The position numbers and the translations under genes were made by a program. The notes beneath the pieces are model-generated. The model saw only the letters and a program-made list of their open reading frames with translations, searched no databases and was not told the origin of the DNA. Positions 1 to 10,027 of a DNA stretch of 45,003 bases are shown piece by piece. Each line of letters starts with the position of its first letter. Position 1 is the stretch's first letter. This DNA comes from Methylophaga sp. (GTDB lineage: Bacteria > Pseudomonadota > Gammaproteobacteria > Nitrosococcales > Methylophagaceae): assembly GCA_002733715.2 (NCBI GenBank), contig NVWQ02000019.1, positions 1-45,003 on the forward strand. Direction: 5' to 3'.

Positions 1-86
1 AACCGACGTCTTGTTTTATTGTTGGCGTGAGAAACATTGTTCCCAGCCATTGGGCGTTTACCCGTTACCTGACATACTCGTGCCAT
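1..86 (-). CDS. rpmB: 50S ribosomal protein L28, 5' end only
   Basis: Reading the minus strand from an ATG at 84-86 gives [20 protein letters not shown] and continues as ANNKTRRR off the window edge. This is the highly conserved N-terminus of L28, a structural protein of the large ribosomal subunit. About 28 residues are visible and the rest lies before position 1. A strong Shine-Dalgarno sequence (AGGAG) lies about 9 nt upstream of the ATG on the minus strand. rpmG (L33) often follows rpmB but would be outside the window. Confidence 0.93.
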   Translation of the reverse strand, partial: MARVCQVTGKRPMAGNNVSHANNKTRRR

Positions 87-116
87 ATTAAATCGCTCCT
101 GTTGAACATTTACAAT

Positions 117-138
117 GTTAGGGAAAGAACTCCCTAAC
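117..138 (-). promoter_or_regulatory. Perfect hairpin in the rpmB leader
   Basis: GTTAGGGA (117-124) and TCCCTAAC (131-138) form a perfect 8-bp stem around a 6-nt loop, about 31 nt upstream of the rpmB start codon on the minus strand. No T-run follows on that strand, so a simple terminator is unlikely. A leader structure acting on rpmB expression is possible, but that is inference. Confidence 0.4.
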
Positions 139-139
139 C

Positions 140-180
140 AAAAACCCCTTACCCGCTGTTCATTAGTTTACGAATAAGGG
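140..180 (-). terminator. Weak candidate terminator after the redoxin gene
   Basis: On the minus strand CCCTTA (from 180 to 175) can pair with TAAGGG (from 151 to 146) across a 23-nt loop, and the stem is followed by GGTTTTT. It would end transcription of the gatC-gatA-als-redoxin block before rpmB. The long loop and short stem make this a moderate call. Confidence 0.4.
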
Positions 181-236
181 CTTAGAAAGCCGAACTTTAT
201 ACCATATTCCCGACTTAATGTGTAATGGGAATAGGA

Positions 237-737
237 TTAAGATTCTTTAAGCCCCATGCCATGTAGCATAGCTTGAAGTCGCACAAGATTAAGGGCACCA
301 ATTTTGCGCATCACAATTTCACCGCTAGGATCAATTAAGAAATGAGTTGGTGTTACGCGAACATTGCCAAATGCTTGGGCAATAGAGGCATCTTTGTCCC
401 ATGTAATGATATAAGGTAGTTTGCGTTCACTACGCATCGCTTTGATATGTTTGGGGGTGTCATGTGCTAAAGCGACGGCGATCATAGTAAGCCCCTGCTT
501 GGCATACGTATCATATAACTCAATCAGCTCAGGAATTTCAGCAATACAACCAGGACAGTCGGTGGCCCAAAATATCACAAGTACGGGCTTACCTTTAAAT
601 TCATCAAACGAAAGGCTTTTATGATCAATATCATTAAAACTCATTGTCGGCAGACTGTTTTGGCCGCTATGGTTAAACCAATTAATGGCAAACAATCCCA
701 CCACAAGGGCGATAGCAAAGATAGCATGGCGTTTCAT
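237..737 (-). CDS. TlpA/ResA-like thiol-disulfide oxidoreductase, membrane anchored
   Basis: The 166-residue protein has one N-terminal hydrophobic segment (about residues 4-20) that should act as an uncleaved anchor or signal, placing the thioredoxin fold in the periplasm. The redox motif is CPGC at residues 61-64, inside FWATDCPGC, and a cis-proline loop (VTPTHF) lies near residue 130. This pattern fits the TlpA/ResA family, which reduces disulfides of exported proteins, often cytochrome c apoproteins. No cytochrome maturation genes are adjacent, so the substrate is unknown. The gene lies 13 nt downstream of the acetolactate synthase gene on the same strand and is probably co-transcribed. 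Confidence 0.85.
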   Translation of the reverse strand: MKRHAIFAIALVVGLFAINWFNHSGQNSLPTMSFNDIDHKSLSFDEFKGKPVLVIFWATDCPGCIAEIPELIELYDTYAKQGLTMIAVALAHDTPKHIKAMRSERKLPYIITWDKDASIAQAFGNVRVTPTHFLIDPSGEIVMRKIGALNLVRLQAMLHGMGLKES

Positions 738-750
738 AATTGATTCTCTA

Positions 751-2382
751 TTAGTTTGGTGCCGTTAAATGGCCCAATGTTTCAGTAAGTTTAAGGTTTT
801 CACGATAATCAACAGGGCAGTCAATAATAGTCACTGTGTTGCGGGTGAGTGCGGCTTCTACTTCAGGCATAAGCTGCTGTGTACTTTCAATTTTGACACC
901 GTGAGCACCGAATGATTCCGCATACTTCACAAAGTCTGGGTTGGTAAATTTCACATTACTGGTACGGCCAAATTGAGTTTGTTGTTTCCATTCAATAAGA
1001 CCATAACTAGCATCATTCCAAATTAGAATCACAATGGCGATATTAAGCCGCATAGCAGTTTCTATTTCTTGAGAATTCATCAAGAAGCCTGCATCGCCAG
1101 TGACAGCGACAATATTACGTTCAGGATGAGCTAATTTAGCCGCAATAGCTCCCGGCAGCGCAATACCCATACTAGCGAAGCCATTTGAGATAATGCAGGT
1201 GTTGGGGTGTTCGCAACGGAACATGCGAGACATCCACATTTTATGGGCACCGACATCGCAGATCACAATGTCTTTTAAATCCATTGCGGTACGCAAGTCC
1301 CAAATAATCTTCTGTGGTTTGATGGGGAATTCAACATCATCTCGATGTTGATTCATATCTTTAACCAAACTATCACGTAGGGTCCGCATGGCTTTATTTT
1401 TATGTGGTGTGCTGATAGCGGCGATACGGTTGAGGCTAAGATTGATATTACCTATAACACCTAATATTACGCTGTAAGAGGCATCGACTTCAGCATGAGT
1501 AGTATCAATATGAATAATGGTGCGATTACGCGATGGATGCCACAGATAAGGATGATATTCCACCATATCGTAGCCAATGCAAATAATGACATCGGCATTC
1601 GCAAAGCCGCTGCTAATATAATCATTGGCCTGCAAGCCTACACTGCCTAAAGCCATAGGGTGGCGAAAGGGGATCACACCTTTTGCCATAAAGGTGTTGG
1701 CAACGGGAATGCCGAGCGTTTCGGCAAAATCAGCTAATGATTGTGATGCATTAGCTCGCACCACGCCGTTACCTGCCAAGATAATAGGATTGGCGGCTTT
1801 TGAAATAATGGCTGCCGCACGTTCTACTTGTTCTGCGGCTGGTTCGGGGGGTAGAACATGTTTGACATAGAGCGGTGCATCGTCAATTTCCATTTCAGCT
1901 ATGTTTTCAGGGAACTCAATAAAACACGCGCCTGTTTTTTCAGTTTGTGCCACTTTAAAGGCTTTACGTACAATTTCAGTGATTGCTTCTGGCCCAACAA
2001 TACGCGTTGAATATTTAGTGATGGGTAAGAACATCGCTTCTAAATCAAGCACTTGATGTGATTCTTTATGCAAGCGATTAGTGGATGCCTGACCTGCAAT
2101 GGCCACTAATGGCGCATGATCCATATTGGCATCGGCAACGCCAGTAATAAGATTGGTAGCTCCTGGGCCAAGTGTAGCTAGGCACACACCTGCTCGTCCA
2201 GTTAAACGCCCATACACATCGGCCATAAAAGCCGCACCTTGCTCATGGCGGGTGGTGATAAATTTGATTTCAGAATCTAATAAAGCATCCATTACATCTA
2301 AATTTTCTTCACCGGGAATCCCGAAGATGTATTCAACGCCTTCGTTTTCTAGACTGCGGATAAAAAGTTCTGATGCTTTCAT
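751..2382 (-). CDS. Acetolactate synthase, catabolic (AlsS-like) large subunit
   Basis: This 543-residue thiamine diphosphate enzyme would condense two pyruvates to 2-acetolactate with loss of CO2. Visible features are the N-terminal FGIPGEEN block (20-27), the catalytic glutamate in TTRHEQGAA (E47), and the ThDP/Mg motif GDAGF...N (429-456). The C-terminal block PVDYRENLKL resembles AlsS-type enzymes rather than the longer IlvB/IlvI subunits. No ilvN/ilvH regulatory subunit gene is adjacent. The start lies only 6 nt after the gatA stop, so it should be in the gatCA transcript, in the place where gatB is often found. A different ThDP-dependent decarboxylase activity cannot be excluded. Confidence 0.85.
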   Translation of the reverse strand: MKASELFIRSLENEGVEYIFGIPGEENLDVMDALLDSEIKFITTRHEQGAAFMADVYGRLTGRAGVCLATLGPGATNLITGVADANMDHAPLVAIAGQASTNRLHKESHQVLDLEAMFLPITKYSTRIVGPEAITEIVRKAFKVAQTEKTGACFIEFPENIAEMEIDDAPLYVKHVLPPEPAAEQVERAAAIISKAANPIILAGNGVVRANASQSLADFAETLGIPVANTFMAKGVIPFRHPMALGSVGLQANDYISSGFANADVIICIGYDMVEYHPYLWHPSRNRTIIHIDTTHAEVDASYSVILGVIGNINLSLNRIAAISTPHKNKAMRTLRDSLVKDMNQHRDDVEFPIKPQKIIWDLRTAMDLKDIVICDVGAHKMWMSRMFRCEHPNTCIISNGFASMGIALPGAIAAKLAHPERNIVAVTGDAGFLMNSQEIETAMRLNIAIVILIWNDASYGLIEWKQQTQFGRTSNVKFTNPDFVKYAESFGAHGVKIESTQQLMPEVEAALTRNTVTIIDCPVDYRENLKLTETLGHLTAPN

Positions 2383-2388
2383 AATGAT

Positions 2389-3843
2389 CTATTGAAACGC
2401 ATCAGGCACTTGTTGATGCCAATTAGTAGCTTGCTGGTAGAGATGAGCTATATTTAATAATTTAGCTTCTTCAAAATAATTACCAATAAGTTGTAAACCA
2501 ACAGGTAAACCATTTACAAAACCAGCAGGGATCGACATGCCCGGTAAGCCAGCTAAGTTGGTGCTGATGGTATAAATATCAGCTAAATACATGGCGATAG
2601 GATCATCGGTTTTCTCGCCTGTTTTAAATGCCGTTGTGGGTGCAGTTGGCCCCATAATAACGTCAACTTCTTTAAACGCTTGTTTAAAATCATCACTGAT
2701 TAAACGGCGACATTGTTGTGCTTTTAAGTAGTAGGCATCGTAATAACCGGCTGATAAGGCATAGGTACCCATCATAATGCGGCGCTTCACTTCTTCGCCA
2801 AAACCTTCGCCTCGTGAGCGAGCATAAAGATCATCGAGATCTTTGGGCTCGTCACAACGATGACCAAAACGCACACCATCCATACGCGATAAGTTTGATG
2901 AACATTCAGCAGGGGCAACAACATAATAAGTCGGTACGGCTAGCGCAGAGTTTGGCAGGGTGATTTCTCTAATTGTTGCGCCTAATGATTCATACATTTT
3001 AATGGCTGTTTCAATAGTTGCAGCGACATCTGAATCTAAGCCTTCATCAAAAAATTCTTTTGGTAGACCAATTTTTAAGCCTTGGAGGGAATCACTCAAT
3101 GTGGCCGTGTAATCAGGTACATCACGTTCAACACTAGTTGAGTCACGTTCATCAAAGCCGGCCATTTCATTTAATAATAATGCCGCATCTTCGGCACTTG
3201 CAGCCAGTGGGCCAGCTTGATCTAAGCTTGATGCAAAGGCAATCATGCCATAACGTGAAACGCGACCATAGGTTGGTTTTAAGCCTGTTAAATTACACAG
3301 TGAGGCTGGCTGACGGATTGAACCGCCGGTATCCGTTCCTGTAGCAATAGGGGCTAATCGTGCAGCCATTGTTGCCGCGCTACCACCTGATGAACCACCG
3401 GGAACACGTTCAAGATCCCACGGGTTTTTAACGGGACCATAAAAACTAGTTTCATTAGATGAACCCATCGCGAACTCATCCATATTGGTTTTGCCCAATG
3501 TCACCATACCGGCCGCATTGATTTTTTCAACAACCGTTGCATCATAAGGTGATATGAAATTATCTAACATTTTTGAGGCAGAACTAGTACGCAAGCCTTG
3601 TGTGCAGAAAATATCTTTATGCGCTAATGGAATGCCGGTTAATTTGCCAGCTGTTTTTTGCTGTAAACGTAGATCAGCCGCCTCAGCTTGTTTAAGAGCG
3701 TGCTCGTCTGCCACAGTGATGAAGGCATTGAGCTCGCCATTATATTTATTGATGCGGTCAAGATAATGCTGCGTTAGTTCAGCACTCGTAAAATCACCTT
3801 GGTGTAATGATGCTGAAAGTTCAGATAAAGATTTGTTGTGCAT
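2389..3843 (-). CDS. gatA: Glutamyl-tRNA(Gln)/aspartyl-tRNA(Asn) amidotransferase subunit A
   Basis: GatA is the amidase subunit of GatCAB. It releases ammonia from glutamine to convert mischarged Glu-tRNA(Gln) or Asp-tRNA(Asn). The 484-residue length matches the family. The amidase-signature catalytic triad is complete: Lys76 in AHKDIF, the cis-Ser at 151/152 in [10 protein letters not shown], and Ser175 in DTGGSIRQP. Substrate-side conserved blocks such as [17 protein letters not shown] are present. gatC lies 62 nt upstream. The usual partner gene gatB does not follow; an acetolactate synthase gene does, so GatB must be encoded elsewhere if the complex works. Confidence 0.97.
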   Translation of the reverse strand: MHNKSLSELSASLHQGDFTSAELTQHYLDRINKYNGELNAFITVADEHALKQAEAADLRLQQKTAGKLTGIPLAHKDIFCTQGLRTSSASKMLDNFISPYDATVVEKINAAGMVTLGKTNMDEFAMGSSNETSFYGPVKNPWDLERVPGGSSGGSAATMAARLAPIATGTDTGGSIRQPASLCNLTGLKPTYGRVSRYGMIAFASSLDQAGPLAASAEDAALLLNEMAGFDERDSTSVERDVPDYTATLSDSLQGLKIGLPKEFFDEGLDSDVAATIETAIKMYESLGATIREITLPNSALAVPTYYVVAPAECSSNLSRMDGVRFGHRCDEPKDLDDLYARSRGEGFGEEVKRRIMMGTYALSAGYYDAYYLKAQQCRRLISDDFKQAFKEVDVIMGPTAPTTAFKTGEKTDDPIAMYLADIYTISTNLAGLPGMSIPAGFVNGLPVGLQLIGNYFEEAKLLNIAHLYQQATNWHQQVPDAFQ

Positions 3844-3905
3844 GTATTTGCCTATAAATGTTCATTGTTCGTTAATCGTTATTATGACCGTTGTTGTTTT
3901 ATCTG

Positions 3906-4193
3906 TTATTCAATAACCTGGGGGACGAGATAAACACCAGAATCTGTTTTTGGCGCAATCGATTGAAATAATTCGCGCTGATCGGTTTCTTTAACGACAT
4001 CTGAGCGCAAACGTTGATGGGCATCTAAAGGATGAGCCATCGGTAAAATATCGCTGGTATCCACCTGTTCCATCTGTTCTACAAGCTTAAAGATATTGGT
4101 TAAATCGCGCGCATAATAAGGTATAGCATCATCATCAATAGCTAAGCGTGCTAAATGTGCAATTTTTTCTACATCGGTTTTATCTAAACTCAT
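3906..4193 (-). CDS. gatC: Asp/Glu-tRNA amidotransferase subunit C
   Basis: The 95-residue protein is full length for GatC, the small clamp subunit that wraps around GatA and stabilises the GatCAB complex. Family blocks visible are the N-terminal helix VEKIAHLARLAID, the central EQMEQVDTSDILPMAHPLD and the C-terminal LVPQVIE. It heads the minus-strand transcript and is divergent from mreB, an arrangement common in gammaproteobacteria. The 119-nt gap to mreB must hold both promoters. Confidence 0.96.
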   Translation of the reverse strand: MSLDKTDVEKIAHLARLAIDDDAIPYYARDLTNIFKLVEQMEQVDTSDILPMAHPLDAHQRLRSDVVKETDQRELFQSIAPKTDSGVYLVPQVIE

Positions 4194-4268
4194 CGACGGT
4201 TCCAGAAGTAAATAGTGTTAAAAGCGTCAAGTTTAAATCATTACTGGCTTGCTCAACAGCCCAGTGCA

Positions 4269-4297
4269 TTGATAAAGTATCGTTTTTTATCTATTAG
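4269..4297 (+). promoter_or_regulatory. Candidate sigma-70 promoter of mreB
   Basis: TTGATA (4269-4274) and TATTAG (4292-4297) are separated by 17 nt and lie just upstream of the mreB ATG at 4313. If it is used, the transcript would begin only about 5-10 nt before the start codon. No Shine-Dalgarno sequence is visible in the GTGGTTTTTTTA leader, so the mRNA would be almost leaderless. Confidence 0.35.
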
Positions 4298-5359
<1,062 letters not shown>

Positions 5360-5381
5360 GGGTAAATATACAAGATAATAG

Positions 5382-5418
5382 AAAGCCTTTGCTGAAAGAA
5401 TCCTAGCAAAGGCTTTTT
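5382..5418 (+). terminator. Rho-independent terminator of mreB
   Basis: AAAGCCTTTGCT (5382-5393) pairs perfectly with AGCAAAGGCTTT (5405-5416) across an 11-nt loop and is followed by further T residues. It lies 22 nt after the mreB stop and would uncouple mreB from mreCD. Confidence 0.88.
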
Positions 5419-5426
5419 AGTTGGTA

Positions 5427-5686
5427 CCAAAACAACTTGGAAATGATATGATTCAGCAAGATGAGAACTTAGTATATTCTAGGCATAAAATGCAGGGATT
5501 AGTAATTCTAATTCTAAGTTTTATAACGACGAAGATGCTAGCTTATCACCTTGCCCTATGGGAGTTCAACACAAATGTCAGCACTGCGTTGCAAGGCTTG
5601 AAAAGGACTAGTCATTTCCCGTACCTTGCGCCTTGTTCTAGCATTCGTGTTGAGCTCTGAAACATATCATTTCCAAGTTGCTTGGG
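5427..5686. mobile_element. MITE-like element between mreB and mreC
   Basis: The ends are terminal inverted repeats. 5425-5455 reads TACC-AA-CAACTTGGAAATGATATG-TTCAG, and the complement of 5658-5688 reads the same with three mismatches in 31 positions. The shared run CAACTTGGAAATGATATG is perfect. TA lies at both outer edges (5425-5426 and 5687-5688), as expected for insertion at a TA target by IS630/Tc1-type transposases. About 260 bp lie between, too short for a transposase, and a 79-codon open frame inside has no recognisable features. I see no second copy in the window. The family assignment is inference; the inverted repeats are plain in the sequence. Confidence 0.75.
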
Positions 5687-5703
5687 TATAGAGGGCTGAA
5701 TTT

Positions 5704-6585
5704 ATCAAACCATTATTTTCACAAGCACCTTCTTTAAATGCGCGATTGTCATTAGCAGTAATAGCCTCGTTGGCGTTGTTTTTCTTAGATTCTAGACTTA
5801 ATTATTTTGCCCCTGCGCGTGTAGCATTAGCTACAGTGTTATACCCAATTCAAATTGCTGCGGCAATACCGTCAGATTTAAGTCACTGGATGGGCGATTT
5901 TTTTGAAGACAGAGATCAGTTAAGAAATAGAAATAATAAGCTCGAAAGTATGCAACTGTTGAGCGGCATGCGATTACAAAAGCTACAAGCATTAGAACGT
6001 GAAAACATGCGCTTACGTGAGTTACTAGGCTCATCATTTCGATTGACGGAACGCGTAGTAGTAGCAGAGTTGCTGACGATTGATCTCGATCCTTATTTTC
6101 AACAAGTGGTGATAAATAAAGGTAAGCGAGATGGTGTTTTTTTAGGGCAACCAGTGCTCGATGTAAGCGGAGTGATGGGGCAGGTTACTGAGGTTTATCC
6201 TTTTTCTAGTCGCGTGATTTTGTTAACTGATCCCAGTCACGGCATTCCAATACAAATAAATCGAAATGGATTGCGGGCAGTGGCGGCAGGTCGTGGCCTA
6301 GGAAAACCTTTACAGTTAGAACATTTACCACATAATGTCGACGTACGAGAAGGAGATTTACTTGTTACGTCCGGATTAGGGGGACGTTTCCCCGTTGGTT
6401 ACCCTGTTGGTACTGTGAAATCTGTGCATTTTCCGGAAGGAAGACCCTTTGCAGAAATTGCTATTGAACCGACAGCACATTTATCAACAAGCCGAGAATT
6501 ATTATTAGTACTGCCAATAGAAAGCTTGGACAATACTAATGAAGAGCCAGAGGTAACTGTGGAGCAAGCTAATGGCTCAGAATAG
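5704..6585 (+). CDS. mreC: Rod shape-determining protein MreC, apparent ATC start
   Basis: MreC is a periplasmic scaffold of the elongasome, anchored by one N-terminal helix and contacting PBP2. Translating from 5704 gives (M)KPLFSQAPSLNARLSLA, the usual MreC N-terminus, then a membrane helix, a coiled coil (about residues 60-95) and the beta-barrel domain with GLGGRFPVGYPVG. The family-matched first codon is ATC, with a GAGGG ribosome-binding site 8 nt upstream. There is no ATG, GTG or TTG between the upstream stop at 5689 and TTG 5746. Starting at TTG 5746 would remove the cytoplasmic tail and has no Shine-Dalgarno. The reading frame overlaps mreD by 14 nt. Product is certain, start is not. 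Confidence 0.9.
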   Translation: MKPLFSQAPSLNARLSLAVIASLALFFLDSRLNYFAPARVALATVLYPIQIAAAIPSDLSHWMGDFFEDRDQLRNRNNKLESMQLLSGMRLQKLQALERENMRLRELLGSSFRLTERVVVAELLTIDLDPYFQQVVINKGKRDGVFLGQPVLDVSGVMGQVTEVYPFSSRVILLTDPSHGIPIQINRNGLRAVAAGRGLGKPLQLEHLPHNVDVREGDLLVTSGLGGRFPVGYPVGTVKSVHFPEGRPFAEIAIEPTAHLSTSRELLLVLPIESLDNTNEEPEVTVEQANGSE

Positions 6586-7048
6586 ACCTCAAGGTAGAAT
6601 TATATTATTGATGACAATCATCATTGCGATGATATTAGTAATAGTACCTATACCAGACTCACTCCGCCTATTTAGACCAGAGTGGGTTTTAATGACATTA
6701 CTTTATTGGGCTATGGCTTTGCCTGAACGAGTAGGAATTGGCTTTGCGTGGATAGTTGGATTATTAATGGATATGATGCTGGGAGGTACATTAGGAATAT
6801 TGGCTTTTTCTTATGCTTTAGTGACTTACCTTATTCTTAATTTTCATTTACAGTTACGCCAGTATCCTTTGTGGCAACAAGCTTTAATCATTATGTCGCT
6901 AGTATTGTTAGTAAATATTATTAAAGTAATGTTTTCGCCAGCAGTTGCCAGCTGGTATGTGTGGGCACCAGCAATAGTGAGTACACTTGTCTGGCCAATA
7001 GTGTATGCCGTATTGCGAAAAATTAGACGTGTCTTTGGTGTGAGTTAA
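6572..7048 (+). CDS. mreD: Rod shape-determining protein MreD
   Basis: The 158-residue, highly hydrophobic protein has about five predicted membrane segments, as expected for MreD. MreD is the inner-membrane partner of MreC in the elongasome. Conserved features include the RPEWVLMTLLYWAMALPERVG region and the GLLMDMMLGGTLG block. The start overlaps the 3' end of mreC by 14 nt, suggesting translational coupling, and PBP2 begins 3 nt after the stop. The length is normal for the family. Confidence 0.93.
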   Translation: MAQNRPQGRIILLMTIIIAMILVIVPIPDSLRLFRPEWVLMTLLYWAMALPERVGIGFAWIVGLLMDMMLGGTLGILAFSYALVTYLILNFHLQLRQYPLWQQALIIMSLVLLVNIIKVMFSPAVASWYVWAPAIVSTLVWPIVYAVLRKIRRVFGVS

Positions 7049-7051
7049 CTA

Positions 7052-8905
7052 ATGATCAGGTTTGAACTCAAAGATCATCATCGTGAAAACAGAGTCGTCA
7101 ATGACCGACTAATTTTTGCCGCTATTATTGCAGGCATACTCTTCGCTGTGATCATGATTCGGCTTACCATGTTGCAAGTGTTTGAGTATGAACATTTTAA
7201 TGCATTATCAGATAGAAATAGAGTTGATTTTAAGCCTTTAGCACCGCAGCGCGGCTTGATTTATGATCGTAATGGTGTGGTATTAGCTGAAAATATTCCC
7301 GTATTTAGTTTGGAATTAGTGCCTGAAAAAGTAATTGATCTGGATGGTACATTGCAGGAATTGAAATTACTTTTAGACATAACAGATGAGAAAATAATTG
7401 AAATTAAACAACAGATTAAGCATCAACGTCGGTTTAGAGAAGTGGTGGTCAGGCAAAGGTTAACTGAACAAGAGGTTGCTAAATTTTCAGTTAATAGGCA
7501 TCGTTTCCCTGGTTTAGATGTAGTGGGGCGTTTAGTGCGGCATTATCCACACGGCGCTTTATTTGCCCACACTATCGGCTATGTGGGACGTATCAATGAA
7601 AAGGATCTGCAACGGATTGATGAACAAAATTACAAAGGCACACAATATGTCGGCAAAACAGGCGTAGAACGTTTTTATGAAGATACATTGCATGGTCAAG
7701 TGGGACATCAACAAGTAGAAACAAATGTTCAAGGCCGGATGGTACGAGAAATAACAAATACGCCATCAGTTTCGGGACAAGATCTTTTTTTACATTTAGA
7801 TATTAATTTACAGCGGGTGGCATCAGAGGCGTTGAGTGAATTTAATGGTTCAATTATTGCGCTTGATCCTAGAACGGGTGGTGTGCTTGCTATGATTAGC
7901 AAACCTGATTTTAATCCCAATGAATTTGTGACGGGGATTAGTCGGAAATCGTATGCTGTCTTAAGAGATTCAACGGATAGGCCATTATTTGATCGTGCTT
8001 TGCGAGGACACTACCCACCGGGATCAACCCTAAAACCATTTGTAGCACTAGCGGGATTAGAGTTAGACGTAGTCAATGAGCATTCCAGTACATTTTGTCC
8101 TGGCTGGTATACATTGCCGGGAAAACCAGACCATCGCTATCGTTGTTGGAAAAGACATGGTCATGGACAAGTAGATTTTATCACGGCAATTTCGCAATCG
8201 TGTGATGTGTATTTTTATGATTTAGCCAACGCTATGGGCATTGATCGCTTGCATGGTTTTCTAGATTTATTTGGGTTTGGCAGACGAACAGGTATTGATA
8301 TACCAAGCGAGAGTAGAGGGCTATCGCCATCACGAGAATGGAAAAGAAGAGTGCGTAATCAAGTATGGTATCCCGGAGAAACACTCATTTCAGGTATTGG
8401 GCAAGGGTTTAATCAAATGACGCCTATTCAGCTAGCACATGCGACTGCTACATTGGCAATGCGCGGTGAGAGCATTAGTCCGCGAGTGGTAAGAGCGACA
8501 AGAAATACCGGGCAAACTGAGTTACAATTGCTACCTATTAAAAGGCTTGAAACATTACCAATAATTGATATTCGAAACTGGCAAGCTACTATTAATTCAA
8601 TGGTCGAAGTAGTGCATGGCAAGCGAGGTACCGCCAGAAAAGTAGGCAAGGGTTTAAGCTTTAAAGTTGCGGGAAAAACAGGAACAGCACAAGTATTTGG
8701 CATTAAACAAGATGAAAAATATGATGCCAAAACATTAGATAAAAAACTACATGATCATGCTTTATTTACTGCGTTTGCACCTGCTGACGATCCTGAATTT
8801 GTAGTGGTTGTAGTGGCCGAAAATGGAGGTGGAGGAAGTCACACCGCAGCCCCTATTGCCCGCAAGATGATTGATCAGTATTTTGGGGTTATTCCAAATG
8901 AGTGA
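7052..8905 (+). CDS. mrdA: Penicillin-binding protein 2 (elongation-specific transpeptidase)
   Basis: PBP2 cross-links new peptidoglycan in the lateral wall together with the glycosyltransferase RodA. The 617-residue protein has a single N-terminal membrane anchor (about residues 21-42), a pedestal/dimerisation domain (APQRGLIYDRNG, GVERFYED) and a transpeptidase domain. The three active-site motifs are present: SxxK as STLK at 325-328, SxN as SCD near 385, and KTGTAQ near 540. E. coli PBP2 is 633 residues. The last 8 nt overlap the rodA start, consistent with the two proteins being made and working as a pair. Confidence 0.97.
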   Translation: MIRFELKDHHRENRVVNDRLIFAAIIAGILFAVIMIRLTMLQVFEYEHFNALSDRNRVDFKPLAPQRGLIYDRNGVVLAENIPVFSLELVPEKVIDLDGTLQELKLLLDITDEKIIEIKQQIKHQRRFREVVVRQRLTEQEVAKFSVNRHRFPGLDVVGRLVRHYPHGALFAHTIGYVGRINEKDLQRIDEQNYKGTQYVGKTGVERFYEDTLHGQVGHQQVETNVQGRMVREITNTPSVSGQDLFLHLDINLQRVASEALSEFNGSIIALDPRTGGVLAMISKPDFNPNEFVTGISRKSYAVLRDSTDRPLFDRALRGHYPPGSTLKPFVALAGLELDVVNEHSSTFCPGWYTLPGKPDHRYRCWKRHGHGQVDFITAISQSCDVYFYDLANAMGIDRLHGFLDLFGFGRRTGIDIPSESRGLSPSREWKRRVRNQVWYPGETLISGIGQGFNQMTPIQLAHATATLAMRGESISPRVVRATRNTGQTELQLLPIKRLETLPIIDIRNWQATINSMVEVVHGKRGTARKVGKGLSFKVAGKTGTAQVFGIKQDEKYDAKTLDKKLHDHALFTAFAPADDPEFVVVVVAENGGGGSHTAAPIARKMIDQYFGVIPNE

Positions 8906-10027
8906 GACATTAGTAGATTGGAGAAATCCTCAGAGATTTAGCCTAACAAAGGCATTACGCATTATTCATATTGATGCATTATTACTGTTTGGTTTATTAG
9001 TATTGCTGGGTTTGGGCTTAATGGTGTTATACAGTGCAGGCGATCAAAGTACGACACTGATAATTCGGCAGTTAGTGCGAGTAGGAGCCGCATTTTTTGT
9101 ACTGTTAGTGCTTGCCAATATTCACCCTGATCGTATGCGCGATTCATCCTATGTATTATATGGAATAGGGTTGATCTTATTGGTGGCCGTATTATTTTTT
9201 GGCCATGAAGGCAAAGGAGCACAACGCTGGTTAGATTTAGGTTTTTTCCGTTTCCAACCTTCAGAGCTAATGAAGTTGGCGGTGCCTTTATTGGTGGCAC
9301 GTTACTTAGCTGAATACCCACTTCCCCCTACGGTGTGGCGCTTATTTATAGGGCTAATAATGATTATATTGCCATCATTATTAATTGCAAAGCAACCTGA
9401 TCTGGGTACAGCATTACTGATTGCAAGTTCGGGATTGATTGTTGTTTTTCTATCAGGGATTTCGTGGCGTATTATTATCGGATTCATAACCGTGTGTGCT
9501 GCTGCATTACCTGTATTATGGTATGTGATGCATGATTATCAGCGCCAGCGAGTCTTAACCTTTATTAATCCAGAAAGTGACCCGCTAGGCGCTGGATATC
9601 ACATTATCAATCAAAAATAGCCATCGGCTCAGGTGGGCTATTTGGTCGGGGATGGTTAGAAGGTACCCAATCACATCTAGCGTTTCTGCCTGAGCGATCG
9701 ACTGATTTTATATTTGCCGTAATTGCTGAGGAATTCGGTTTAGTCGGGGTGGGTTTATTACTCGTTTTATATTTATTAGTGGCGGCTAGAGGTATTTATA
9801 TTGCCAGCCAAGCACAAACAAGTTTTGCGCGATTATTAGCCGGGAGTATTTCGATGACTTTTCTGGTCTATGTATTTGTTAATGTCGGGATGGTGACCGG
9901 ATTACTACCTGTAGTAGGTGTGCCGCTACCTTTAATCAGCTATGGAGGAACATCAATGGTGACCTTATTAGCTGGTTTCGGTATCCTGATGTCTATTCAC
10001 ACCCATCGAAGGATGATGTTATCTTGA
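8898..10027 (+). pseudogene. rodA: RodA glycosyltransferase, interrupted by a 1-nt frameshift
   Basis: RodA is the SEDS-family peptidoglycan polymerase of the elongasome. The start at 8898 (ATGAGTGAG) gives an open frame to the stop at 9618-9620. The true sequence continues in another frame from about 9609: after GYHII the DNA reads ATCAATCAAAAATAG, whereas adding one C (ATC-CAA-TCA-AAA-ATA) restores [17 protein letters not shown] and the conserved [11 protein letters not shown] and [11 protein letters not shown] blocks. The repaired protein would be 376 residues against about 370 in E. coli, with every other part intact. Either the base was lost in sequencing or assembly, or the gene is recently broken. 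Since RodA is normally essential for rod growth and its neighbours are intact, a sequence error is the simpler reading. Confidence 0.85.

Noticed and set aside
5421-5660. 79-codon open frame between mreB and mreC
   Set aside because: It lies almost wholly inside the MITE-like element, spans its left inverted repeat and has no recognisable protein features.
9600-9625. Programmed ribosomal frameshift in rodA
   Set aside because: The AAAAA run is short, no stimulatory structure is apparent, and RodA is not known to need frameshifting; a missing base is simpler.
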